Assembly (NCBI GenBank): GCA_021604645.1
Contig: BQJJ01000001.1
Location: 372,001-436,000 of the forward strand
Origin: Methyloligella sp.
GTDB taxonomy: Bacteria; Pseudomonadota; Alphaproteobacteria; Rhizobiales; HXMU1428-3
DNA length: 64,000 nucleotides
Direction: 5' to 3'
The position numbers and the translations under genes were made by a program. This document shows positions 1-8,883 of the stretch, piece after piece (the first letter of the stretch is position 1; every line of letters begins with the position of its first letter). The notes under the pieces were generated by a model, which was not told the DNA's origin, did not search any database, and saw only the letters and a list, made by a program, of their open reading frames with translations.

Positions 1-235
<235 letters not shown>

Positions 236-302
236 CTAATTAGAGGAATAAATTAAACTGGCGCCATATTAAAAAGGCGCATGATAAATAAGGGGGATGG
301 GA

Positions 303-590
303 TTAACCAAGCACACCCATGATGTCAGATTCTTTCATGATCAATAGGTCATCACCATCGATCTTAACTTCTGTGCCTGACCATTTACCGAAAAGAACTT
401 TGTCACCAGCTTTAACGTCAAGCGGTGTCACATCACCATTTTCAGCTTTAATACCAGTGCCAACAGCTAGAACTTCACCTGTTTGAGGCTTTTCTTGTGC
501 ACTGTCAGGGATGATGATGCCGCCAGCGGTTTTTTGGTCTTCTTCAAGACGCTTAACCACCACACGGTCATGAAGCGGACGAAATTTCAT
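303..590 (-). CDS. groES: 10 kDa co-chaperonin GroES
   Basis: [44 protein letters not shown], canonical GroES. Confidence 0.98.
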   Translation of the reverse strand: MKFRPLHDRVVVKRLEEDQKTAGGIIIPDSAQEKPQTGEVLAVGTGIKAENGDVTPLDVKAGDKVLFGKWSGTEVKIDGDDLLIMKESDIMGVLG

Positions 591-662
591 TCTGCAATCT
601 CCATAATAACTTCAACAATCGAAAGCGATTGTAAGTTGATATTCCGAAATGTGGATAGATTA

Positions 663-689
663 TTAGCACTCACTGAGAGCGAGTGCTAA
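663..689. promoter_or_regulatory. CIRCE element (HrcA operator)
   Basis: TTAGCACTC-N9-GAGTGCTAA, perfect match to the CIRCE consensus, upstream of groES. Confidence 0.97.
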
Positions 690-842
690 CGTGTGAGGAA
701 TAACTAAGACTTTTGTTGAATGAAGTCAAGACTTATAGGCTAGGGTTAACAAAAAAATAAGCCAAGAGAGGCCCTATGGTTAACAAGCTCTTAATGACTG
801 AGAGCATTGCCGTATATCTATTAATCTTTGCTCTTTCTTAGC

Positions 843-1077
843 GTGCCTTCAGGTTGCCCACCAGCAACCGGCACAAACTGCAACTGCCGCTTTTATCTTC
901 AGGTTGCTTTTGCGGATACGTAGTGAGTATCTGAAGCAAAATATGTGCATCTTAGTTTATTATGCTCCAAATTCTCTAGGTAATAGCGACGGTTGCGTAG
1001 TGGGCAACCGAAGGAGCACTAAAAAGAGCAACTGAAGGAGCACTAATACGGCGGTTGCTGGTGGGCAACTGAAGCCG
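843..1077. repeat. Cluster of family A hairpin repeats (843-874 minus; 909-940, 986-1018, 1021-1043 partial, 1049-1077 plus)
   Basis: Repeated motif G-GTTGC-(6-7 nt ..GTGG)-GCAAC-TGAA with flanking complementary arms. Confidence 0.8.
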
Positions 1078-1233
1078 CCTAAAAGAGTAAGTTTTGGAGC
1101 AAAAAACAAGCCTGATGCACTGCTCGTATATATTCTTGCTCCAAAACTTAACTGAGATATGCACCCAACACTGTGGCATTCTTCGGGCATATATACCCTT
1201 TAAGAAGAATGCCACATTAAATTTTTGTATAAT

Positions 1234-2592
1234 TTAAGGGGTGTTTTTCTCTTCAGACTGATAACCGGACCAGTCAACATTGCGGGTCATATACATGACA
1301 CCAGAGAGCATCGCAAAGCCGGCAAGTGAGCCAATCAGCAAGGCATAATCTTCTACACGCAGCAAGAGATATAACAATCCATAAATCATGAGGATCATAA
1401 GACCAAGCACTAATCCCTTGGCTTTAGAGCGAAGCGTGCTGGAGGTGTAGAGCCCTACAAGGAGTGCTGTTGCAGTTGCTGCAAGTCCATAAGCAAACTC
1501 AAAACCAATATGCTCGGCCAAACCAAGAAGCACGAGGTAAAAGATCAGAAGTGAAAAACCAACAAACACATATTGGATCCAGTGAATAGGGCGCCCAACA
1601 TAAACCTCCATTATGTAGACCATAAGGAATACAGCAGAAATAAATGCAACAGCATATTTAAGCGCACGGCTGACCAGGTCATAAAAACCAACAGGTTGAT
1701 AGAATTGCACACCAAACAAATTCTTAGACATCAATTTATTGATATGTGTTTGAGTATGAGCTTGCCCCATACCCCTGGCTAAATGAGGCACATGCCAATT
1801 TGCATCAAATCCACTGGTGCTGATTTTCCGTTCATTAGGGAGAAAATTACCCATAAAACTTGGATGAGGCCAATTGGATGTCATATCGAGTTTCGTCTCA
1901 GCGCCCGAAGGCTCAAACAATAAATGCTTAGTGCCATTAACAGGCAAGTTGAATTGAAAGGAAAAGCCGTCATTCAATTGTGCTGAAGTTAGCTTAATAT
2001 GAACACCGCTACTCCGCTGACCTTTAACGCCAACACCTGCTTGAAACCGTGATGTCTCAGTGCCTATTTGCACATCTGTAGTTTTCTTAATCCCCCGCAC
2101 ATCAGAAACAAGAACGCTAAAGACGGCCTCGTTCACCCGTAGTTCAAATCGTTCACGGCGGTATTGTTCAAGATCAGCCGGGTCAAATTTTCCATCATAC
2201 GTGACCTTGGTATTGTAAACCGGCACATCATAAATGCCCCGTTGTAATTCCTTGGCAGAAACATCGGATTTGATGTTCAGCGTCTTTGGGAGCAAGACCG
2301 CATACTTCACTTCTCTATAAGTGGTTTTATTGCCCTGACGATCAGTTTTCTCGACCTCGCGTTCCATGGGGATCACCATATAAGGGCCATGAAAGGCTTG
2401 TTCCCGCCCCCACTTGCGGCCGACTTCACTCACCGCTTGGCGAGAATAGCTTTGCCGTTCATCAACAATTAAATAAACCAACAATAAAGGGATCATTAGC
2501 AAAAGCGTTAAAACCCCAAGTACAATAAACTTAAAAGCCGGTGAAGCGACGAGTTTTGAAAACCCTCCCGGCCCTGATGTCGATGTAGACAT
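1234..2592 (-). CDS. creD: Cell envelope integrity protein CreD family (inner membrane)
   Basis: Long ORF with LLMIPLLLVYLIVDERQSY start and C-terminal multi-TM region typical of CreD; ATG at 2592 has a GGGAG RBS. Confidence 0.9.
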   Translation of the reverse strand: MSTSTSGPGGFSKLVASPAFKFIVLGVLTLLLMIPLLLVYLIVDERQSYSRQAVSEVGRKWGREQAFHGPYMVIPMEREVEKTDRQGNKTTYREVKYAVLLPKTLNIKSDVSAKELQRGIYDVPVYNTKVTYDGKFDPADLEQYRRERFELRVNEAVFSVLVSDVRGIKKTTDVQIGTETSRFQAGVGVKGQRSSGVHIKLTSAQLNDGFSFQFNLPVNGTKHLLFEPSGAETKLDMTSNWPHPSFMGNFLPNERKISTSGFDANWHVPHLARGMGQAHTQTHINKLMSKNLFGVQFYQPVGFYDLVSRALKYAVAFISAVFLMVYIMEVYVGRPIHWIQYVFVGFSLLIFYLVLLGLAEHIGFEFAYGLAATATALLVGLYTSSTLRSKAKGLVLGLMILMIYGLLYLLLRVEDYALLIGSLAGFAMLSGVMYMTRNVDWSGYQSEEKNTP

Positions 2593-2679
2593 AAAACACT
2601 CCCTCAAAAATATTTAAACACTGTTTAGTTAATTGAGTAATGTGACCAAAATTGGTTTGTAAAAAGATTTTAATGAGAT

Positions 2680-2733
2680 AAAGAGGCCCTGATGCAATGG
2701 CACTTAGAATAGCTGTGAGAGAAAAAACACTCA
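2680..2733 (+). repeat. Family B repeat, tail fragment
   Basis: GGCACTTAGAATAGCTGTGAGAGAA, similar to the 3' tail of the full family B copies. Confidence 0.65.
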
Positions 2734-2742
2734 CCTTACGAA

Positions 2743-2856
2743 AGAAGGAGCTCAGCCCCTTTCGGGCTGAGGGACATGACGCCATGGGCGTCCGGCGCAA
2801 GCGCCGCCCCTCGGAGGCTTAAGTGCGATAGCACTTAAAATAGCCGTGAGAGAAAA
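2743..2856 (+). repeat. Family B composite hairpin repeat, full copy 1
   Basis: AGAAGGAG-CTCAGCCC..GGGCTGAG-GGACAT-GACGCC..GGCGTC-CGGCGC AA GCGCCG-CCTCGGAGG-TTAAGTGC GATA GCACTTAA-AATAGCCGTGAGAGAA; second full copy at 28248-28361. Confidence 0.9.
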
Positions 2857-4742
2857 GAAGACTTCCCAGAAAAACGGCTTAATTGAAGTGGATAAGCCCA
2901 GAGCCAAAGCATAAAAACACCAAAGGCCCACCAAAAGCCTAGCCAAATCCAAAATGAGAGAAGCTGACTTCCAAATAAATCAAATGCTAAAAAAGCGCTC
3001 TGAACTGAAGAGCCTGGTCCTATGGCAAAGAAAAACCAAACAAATGTAACTGCCCAGGCAAAAGGTAATAGAAAAGGGCGGGGTGTTTGGTTCTTAAAAT
3101 ATGTTTCAAGGAAATGATGGAATTCAGCGCGTCGCTCTAAACCATTTCGGTTTTGTGTGAACGATGAAACAAAAATGACAACCATCAAATTGACCAATGC
3201 CCCCCAAACAGCAGAATAGATACTGTAAGGGTGAGGCCCAAATGGCAATTGGATTTCGAGAACGGCTGAAATTCCTCCATTGGTTTGATCAGTTAGTAAA
3301 ACAACGATTATCCCTGCAATTAATCCGGCAAGAATAGCACGCCCAGTAAACAAGGGGACATAACAAACGCCTATGAGCGCTGGGACCATTTGAAAAGAAA
3401 AAGCAATCCCTAAAGTCGTCAAAAGAGGAAAGGCATTTGGAAAGTTAATTGCCAAAACTAAGGTAATGAAAGCGAAAAGTGTACAAAACAGTACGGCCAA
3501 TACATAAGCGGTACCCCTGACCGTTTCCTGATCAAAACGAGTGGTGAAAATAGAAGCTTTGCTAAGGTCTAGTGCAATCATATTTAAAAGTAATTTCAAC
3601 AGAAGAACTGCGGTCATATGCAGAACGGCAATCACGCTTAGAGAAATGAAACCAAAAAGGAAAGGGGAAAGAGCTTGTATGTTTTTGATGAGCTGAGGAA
3701 CAAAGTTCAAATAACGCTCAGTTTCATGAGAAGCATCAAGTGATGAAGTAGGCGCAAGTTGCACTATCTGTGTACCTTGACCAATGAAAATAGAAACAGC
3801 AATTAAAATCCCACCAAACAAGCAACCACACCACCAAACTTGCCCGGGTGCAAATGCATTTGGATCTCTAGCTTGTAGGGCATGTATAGTAAAAAGTGGT
3901 GACATTTGTAGTCCCATCAAGCCAATCAAAAAAGTAAAGGTCAATAAATGCTTTGAAGGGAAAGACAAAGGTTCTACCTCTTGAGAGTATTGAGGGACAA
4001 GTGAACCAACTTGAAATAAGGGAACTTCTCTCGAAGGTAGATTTGTTAACTCATCGACAAACCCATCAAAACCACCGCTCAATACGAATATGATCATAGA
4101 GAGAGAAAACAACCCAACAATAAAAAGAAAAAACTGGAAAGAAGCGATAAATAAAAACGTACGATAGTGGCTAACTAGACTATGCAAGGTGATCAAAAAA
4201 CAAAATCCTGCCATTCCAGTAATAGGGGAGATAGTTCCGTCGAAGACATGATGAATAAAAATCCCGGCACTGAGTAGAAGAAGACCAAAGCAGCCAACAA
4301 TCAAAACAAGAGATACAGATAAGATCAGCAGACGAAGAGTTGCGCTTTGGAAATAAGAACCATATAACTCAGAGGGACTTAAAAATCCAAAGTGGCTGCA
4401 AAGTAATATTTGCCGTTTTAAAAATAATATGCCTGCGAATGGGATTGTAATACTAGCAAGAGCAATGAAACCATAACCACTCCCCCCATGATAAATAAGA
4501 GCAGGCTGGCCAAGGAAACACCATGCAGAAAAACAAAGAGCAGAGCTGGTGAGAATAGAGCTCAAATATCCGTATTTATAATCTCTCTCTAAAGAATACC
4601 CGTTTTCAAAAACACTCATATTTTTCAAAAGAGTAAAAAATATACAAAATCCAAAATACAACCCGATGAATAAGAAGAGCCAAAAATACTGAGGCTCGAC
4701 CATTAAGTTAAGGGGATTCAGAGGCATATTGTAATTGTCCAA
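2835..4742 (-). CDS. Sodium:solute symporter (SSS) family-like transporter
   Basis: 635 aa, many TM segments; GYLSSILTSSALCFSAWCFLGQPALIYHGGSGYGF resembles the SSS N-terminal region. Confidence 0.75.
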   Translation of the reverse strand: MDNYNMPLNPLNLMVEPQYFWLFLFIGLYFGFCIFFTLLKNMSVFENGYSLERDYKYGYLSSILTSSALCFSAWCFLGQPALIYHGGSGYGFIALASITIPFAGILFLKRQILLCSHFGFLSPSELYGSYFQSATLRLLILSVSLVLIVGCFGLLLLSAGIFIHHVFDGTISPITGMAGFCFLITLHSLVSHYRTFLFIASFQFFLFIVGLFSLSMIIFVLSGGFDGFVDELTNLPSREVPLFQVGSLVPQYSQEVEPLSFPSKHLLTFTFLIGLMGLQMSPLFTIHALQARDPNAFAPGQVWWCGCLFGGILIAVSIFIGQGTQIVQLAPTSSLDASHETERYLNFVPQLIKNIQALSPFLFGFISLSVIAVLHMTAVLLLKLLLNMIALDLSKASIFTTRFDQETVRGTAYVLAVLFCTLFAFITLVLAINFPNAFPLLTTLGIAFSFQMVPALIGVCYVPLFTGRAILAGLIAGIIVVLLTDQTNGGISAVLEIQLPFGPHPYSIYSAVWGALVNLMVVIFVSSFTQNRNGLERRAEFHHFLETYFKNQTPRPFLLPFAWAVTFVWFFFAIGPGSSVQSAFLAFDLFGSQLLSFWIWLGFWWAFGVFMLWLWAYPLQLSRFSGKSSFLSRLF

Positions 4743-4803
4743 AAAAACAGAGTAGTAAAAAAGTGAAAAAAATCAAAAGAGAGAGAGATCAGAGAGTGAG
4801 CCT

Positions 4804-6771
4804 CTAATTGGAACAATTACAATGGCTGGTGTGGGCTGTCCGAATGCCTCTTAAGCTTCCAAATAATTTCTGCTCTAACACCTGATACTTATTGTGTGTT
4901 TTTTGGATGTAGTAAGTTGCTTCCAAAAGTGTTGCTAGTCTTAAAAACTGAGAATAAGTACTGGCATGAATATGAGATTTTCTGGATTTGATAAGAGCGC
5001 GGGTCAGTTTTAGTTGATCTATAAATTGATCTCGGCTTAAAATTTCAAGACCTACATCTTCACCAAAAAGAGCGGCAACAGCCTGTCCATTCACTGTAAG
5101 AGGATCGTAAGAACTCACTATAATCTTTTGGTTCTGGGTAACTGAGTCTATTTCAGCGTTGATGGCTTTTAGGGCGGATTGATTTTTGAGAGAAGCATTT
5201 AACCGTTCTACCTGGTTAAGGATGTGAGCTTTAGATTGCTCATTCAAAGTCGCAATGCTGCTCATATGTTTTTTAAAACGTTTTAAATTACCCTCAAAAT
5301 AGTCAACCATACCCAAAGCTCCCGTACAAAGCGCGGGATGGGCTTTTTGGCTTGAATAACTATTTAAATTTTGGGCCACAATATTGATGACCCAATGGCT
5401 AGGAGACCGAGGTTTAATCACGGGGTGACGACCTCTACCAGAAATTATTTTTTGGGCAGTAAGAATGTAATCTTGTTCTTCAGGAGTATAGGCCGTGTTC
5501 TTCGGCACAACTTTACCCCATCTCACACATTTTCTTCGGCCCGATTTTTTATATTTGTATTTTTTGCATGCTCTGTGAGTTTTAAAGCTAGGTGGTGTAA
5601 AGATCCATCTCCCAGGGAGAGTTTTATCGATCTTGGAAAGGGGCTTAGCTACAGTGCGTATGGCTGAAATTTTGGTAGAGCGAAGGTCTTGCAAAGCTTC
5701 ATAAAACCGCGTCGAACAGGGTAGGTCAGCTTGAGAAAATTTGGAATTTTTGCCTTTCAATGTGAGCTCTTCCGGCACTGCCAAAGCAAGTGTAGCCTGT
5801 TTCATTTGCTCCGCATGAACCACGGCGCGGTTAACACCTTTTAAATGTTTAATAGAAATATCCTGGCCAAGAGTTGCACCAAGTGAAGTAATTTTAAATT
5901 CCTTAAAAAGTGCCTCGCTACCATTTGTAGTTTTGTTTAATCCACTTGAGGCAAAAGCGCTAAGGCCCCCCAGTTGTATAGCTCTGTTCGATAAGAAAGA
6001 TTTTTGCAATATAGAACCACTATCGCCACTGCGATCCAGGCCTCTATAGGAGGTGAAAAAACCTTGGCCAATTTTCTCACTATAATATGCAATCATAGGA
6101 CGGATTGAGCGAGTTTTTATGATAGAAAGCCCTTGGATGAAATTCTGGCCTCGGTCCCCCAGAGTGTCACCAAGGGTCACAGCACCAGCCATAACAGATA
6201 CATAGCCAGTTCGTTCTATAGATTTTGTTAAACCAGAGTGAGAAAGCTGCCCCCATTGAGCAAGTTCTGCACCACTATGTTCAAGGCCAATTCGCGTTGA
6301 CCTAAAAGTGGATTGCTTAAAGCCTGCCATTGCTAAAGGTGCATGTGCGCCAATCTGCGCGCTATGAAGTGAAACCAGTTGTGGAACGGTCACACGTACA
6401 ATTTGTTCTTCACTTGGCTTTTTGGGAGAGATCACTTTTTGAGGATCACCACTACCATGACCATCTATAGGTTTCTTAGCAACTTTGGAGCTTAGCGCCT
6501 GCTTTGTATTTTTTTGAACAGGTGTTTCTTGCAAAGAGGCTGGCTTTTCAACTTTAATGTCAGTCTTGGTTTTTGCGATGAGCTTGTTAGGTGTTTGAGA
6601 AAGGGATTTGTTAGTGCCATCCAATTGCAATTTAGCAAGGGGAATGTCTCCCTCCACATTACCAACTATACGCGCAAAAATTACCCCAACAATCAAACTT
6701 ACGATACCAACAAAAAGCGGCCCCCAATAGAAAGCTTTTTCGAGTAACTTGTCTGGCAAACTCATAAACAC
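4804..6771 (-). CDS. Hypothetical protein with N-terminal TM anchor
   Basis: 655-aa ORF, one N-terminal TM (WGPLFVGIVSLIVGVIFARIV), Lys/Pro-rich linker, then a large domain with no family I recognise. Confidence 0.75.
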   Translation of the reverse strand: MFMSLPDKLLEKAFYWGPLFVGIVSLIVGVIFARIVGNVEGDIPLAKLQLDGTNKSLSQTPNKLIAKTKTDIKVEKPASLQETPVQKNTKQALSSKVAKKPIDGHGSGDPQKVISPKKPSEEQIVRVTVPQLVSLHSAQIGAHAPLAMAGFKQSTFRSTRIGLEHSGAELAQWGQLSHSGLTKSIERTGYVSVMAGAVTLGDTLGDRGQNFIQGLSIIKTRSIRPMIAYYSEKIGQGFFTSYRGLDRSGDSGSILQKSFLSNRAIQLGGLSAFASSGLNKTTNGSEALFKEFKITSLGATLGQDISIKHLKGVNRAVVHAEQMKQATLALAVPEELTLKGKNSKFSQADLPCSTRFYEALQDLRSTKISAIRTVAKPLSKIDKTLPGRWIFTPPSFKTHRACKKYKYKKSGRRKCVRWGKVVPKNTAYTPEEQDYILTAQKIISGRGRHPVIKPRSPSHWVINIVAQNLNSYSSQKAHPALCTGALGMVDYFEGNLKRFKKHMSSIATLNEQSKAHILNQVERLNASLKNQSALKAINAEIDSVTQNQKIIVSSYDPLTVNGQAVAALFGEDVGLEILSRDQFIDQLKLTRALIKSRKSHIHASTYSQFLRLATLLEATYYIQKTHNKYQVLEQKLFGSLRGIRTAHTSHCNCSN

Positions 6772-7010
6772 GCGCCTTGATACTAATGCGTGATGTCTAA
6801 CACGCTAAAACAAAAAATCTGCACATACTGAAAGTTTAAAAGCAGCATGAACACGTCATTGATACAAAATCTTAAAAGGACTGTAGCAACCTTTAAAAAG
6901 AAATTGAAGTGAGGATGAGAAAAAGATGTGGCCTTTCAGTATGGTTATGCATTATTTTTAAAGGTGCGTCATAAATAGCAACACAGCTATAAAGCAAAAA
7001 CATAATGAAT

Positions 7011-7118
7011 AAAAAAAGCTGCCAGCAATAAATGCTGACAGCTTACCCCGCTTTTTAAGAACGCTATTTTTAAATAACGTTCTTGTTTCCAGATTGAGAG
7101 GTAAACCTCTCAATCTGG
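7011..7118 (-). ncRNA. Candidate structured sRNA or 3'UTR: three consecutive hairpins, the last an intrinsic terminator
   Basis: Minus strand: CCAGATTGAGAGG-TTTA-CCTCTCAATCTGG (7118-7089), AAGAACGTTATTTAAAAATAGCGTTCTT (7084-7057), AGCTGTCAGCATTTATTGCTGGCAGCT followed by a T run (7043-7011). Confidence 0.5.
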
Positions 7119-7620
7119 AATCCACTCAATGTAATGTGAATCTTAAATTAAATTCAGAACAATGAATGGCCCTCTTTGGTCCATTAATCCAAGGCGACAA
7201 GATAAAGTCAGCCAAATGGAAATGACACATTAAAAATATTCTTAGAGCTTCGAAAGAGGAAAAATAAAGATCTCTTCATTTTTTTTTCAAGCTAGAAAAA
7301 TGAAGCAAAAATCTTGACAGACAAAACGCAATAACAAACCAGATTCAACAAAAGAGAATGAAAAAAAATTAAAAATTTTGAGCAAATCGCTTGATAAAAA
7401 AATTGTTATTTTTAAACGAATTAGATTTTCTAAAAACACTAAACAAGGTTCAGTAAAACTTATCAAAATTTATTCCACAACTAAATAAAAGCTGAGAAAT
7501 ATCAAAGTTCAATCTGCAGAGGTTAAAACTTTGTGACAATATTGTAACATCTGCAGATCTTAGAAAATAATTTCATGTGGCACCAAAAATGAAGGTGGCT
7601 GCAAATGAAAAAGAAGCCAA

Positions 7621-8823
7621 TTATTTTGCCTGTTTTTCACCCTTGACTGGCCAGGAAAGAGACCCGTCAAGCCATGCTTTAAAGCGGTCTTCTAATTCTT
7701 TCCCTTTAGCAGATTCCCAAAAGCCTTCGTTGAATTTAATAGCTCTTTGGAAGTGAGCTTTGGTCGTTGGCAAATAGGGCGCCATATGGATATTGGCAAT
7801 ATTATGCTTACCGATAAATTTAAGGGATGAAACACGCATTGGGCCATAAGGCATCCACTTGCTTTGTTCTGCAAGTTGTTTAGGTGCCGTTGCAAAGTTA
7901 ATAAAGGCAAGGGCGCCTGATCTGTTTTTCGCATTGCTAGGGATGGCCCAATAATCAAGGTCATAAAGCTGGCCTTGCCAAATTAAAGTAACATCAAGCC
8001 CATCACCAATAATGGAGTTAAATAACCGCCCATTAAAAGCAAGCCCCATAACAGTCTCTGATTGTTTTAGATTTTTGATGGCATCACTACTTGTTTCCCA
8101 CCAAACAATATTATCTTTTAAAGAAGTTAGTTTTTGAAAAGCTCGCTTTTGCCCCTCTATAGTACTCAGATTAAAATAAAGGTCCTCTGCTTTAACGCCG
8201 CTAGCTAATAATGCTGTCTCCAAACTATAACGAGCCGATTTCTTCATGCTGCGTTTGCCAGGAAACTTCTTAATATTGAAAAAGTCAGTCCAACTGCGTG
8301 GTTTCTTCTTTTTAAATGTTCCATTTTTAACAACCATCAAAGCAGACCAGGCAACTGAAGGCACAGCGCAGTCAATAAGACTGTTAGACATAAAGTCAGT
8401 TTCAATTCTCTCACCATTAGCGCCTTTTGCAATCTCATCTTCATTGAGCGAGAGGAGATAACCCGCATCACAGGCTTGCTCAGCTTCAAATGAAGAAAGG
8501 TCTATCAAGTCATTGCTATCTGTCCCACTCTCTTTCCATTTTTTGAGAAGGTCCAATGGCTTATCATGGGTCGAAACAGCAAGCTTTGTGCCCGTCTTTT
8601 CACTAAAGGGGGCAAAAAAAGCTTTTTCCTGTGAAATTTTATAAGCACCACCCCATGTTGAAACTTTTAATTGTGCAGAAGTTTCAGCTGATAAGGGAGA
8701 GCCCCAAAGAAGAGCCGTCAGACAACAAACACCAAAGGTACCTGAAATTGAAGCCGCATTTTTAAAATTACGATTTAAGCCTCTGGCCTGACCTGTGACC
8801 CTAGTAACGGCTTTTTTAAACAT
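7621..8823 (-). CDS. Extracellular solute-binding protein (spermidine/putrescine PotD-like), ABC transporter
   Basis: LKVSTWGGAYKISQEKAFFAPFSEKTGTKLAVST, typical SBP N-terminus; DYWAIPSNAKNRSGALAFINFATAPK. Confidence 0.85.
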   Translation of the reverse strand: MFKKAVTRVTGQARGLNRNFKNAASISGTFGVCCLTALLWGSPLSAETSAQLKVSTWGGAYKISQEKAFFAPFSEKTGTKLAVSTHDKPLDLLKKWKESGTDSNDLIDLSSFEAEQACDAGYLLSLNEDEIAKGANGERIETDFMSNSLIDCAVPSVAWSALMVVKNGTFKKKKPRSWTDFFNIKKFPGKRSMKKSARYSLETALLASGVKAEDLYFNLSTIEGQKRAFQKLTSLKDNIVWWETSSDAIKNLKQSETVMGLAFNGRLFNSIIGDGLDVTLIWQGQLYDLDYWAIPSNAKNRSGALAFINFATAPKQLAEQSKWMPYGPMRVSSLKFIGKHNIANIHMAPYLPTTKAHFQRAIKFNEGFWESAKGKELEDRFKAWLDGSLSWPVKGEKQAK

Positions 8824-8883
8824 GAGGACATCTCCTAATATAATCTTATCTCTAACAGTGTAACCTAGCAGTCCCTGCCAGTC

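Noticed and set aside
960-1215. Two overlapping minus ORFs of 76 and 79 aa
   Set aside because: Composed of repeat and inverted-repeat sequence; no coding signature or RBS.
2531-2952. 89-aa and 66-aa minus ORFs
   Set aside because: Lie across the creD start, family B repeat and transporter 3' end in other frames; spurious.
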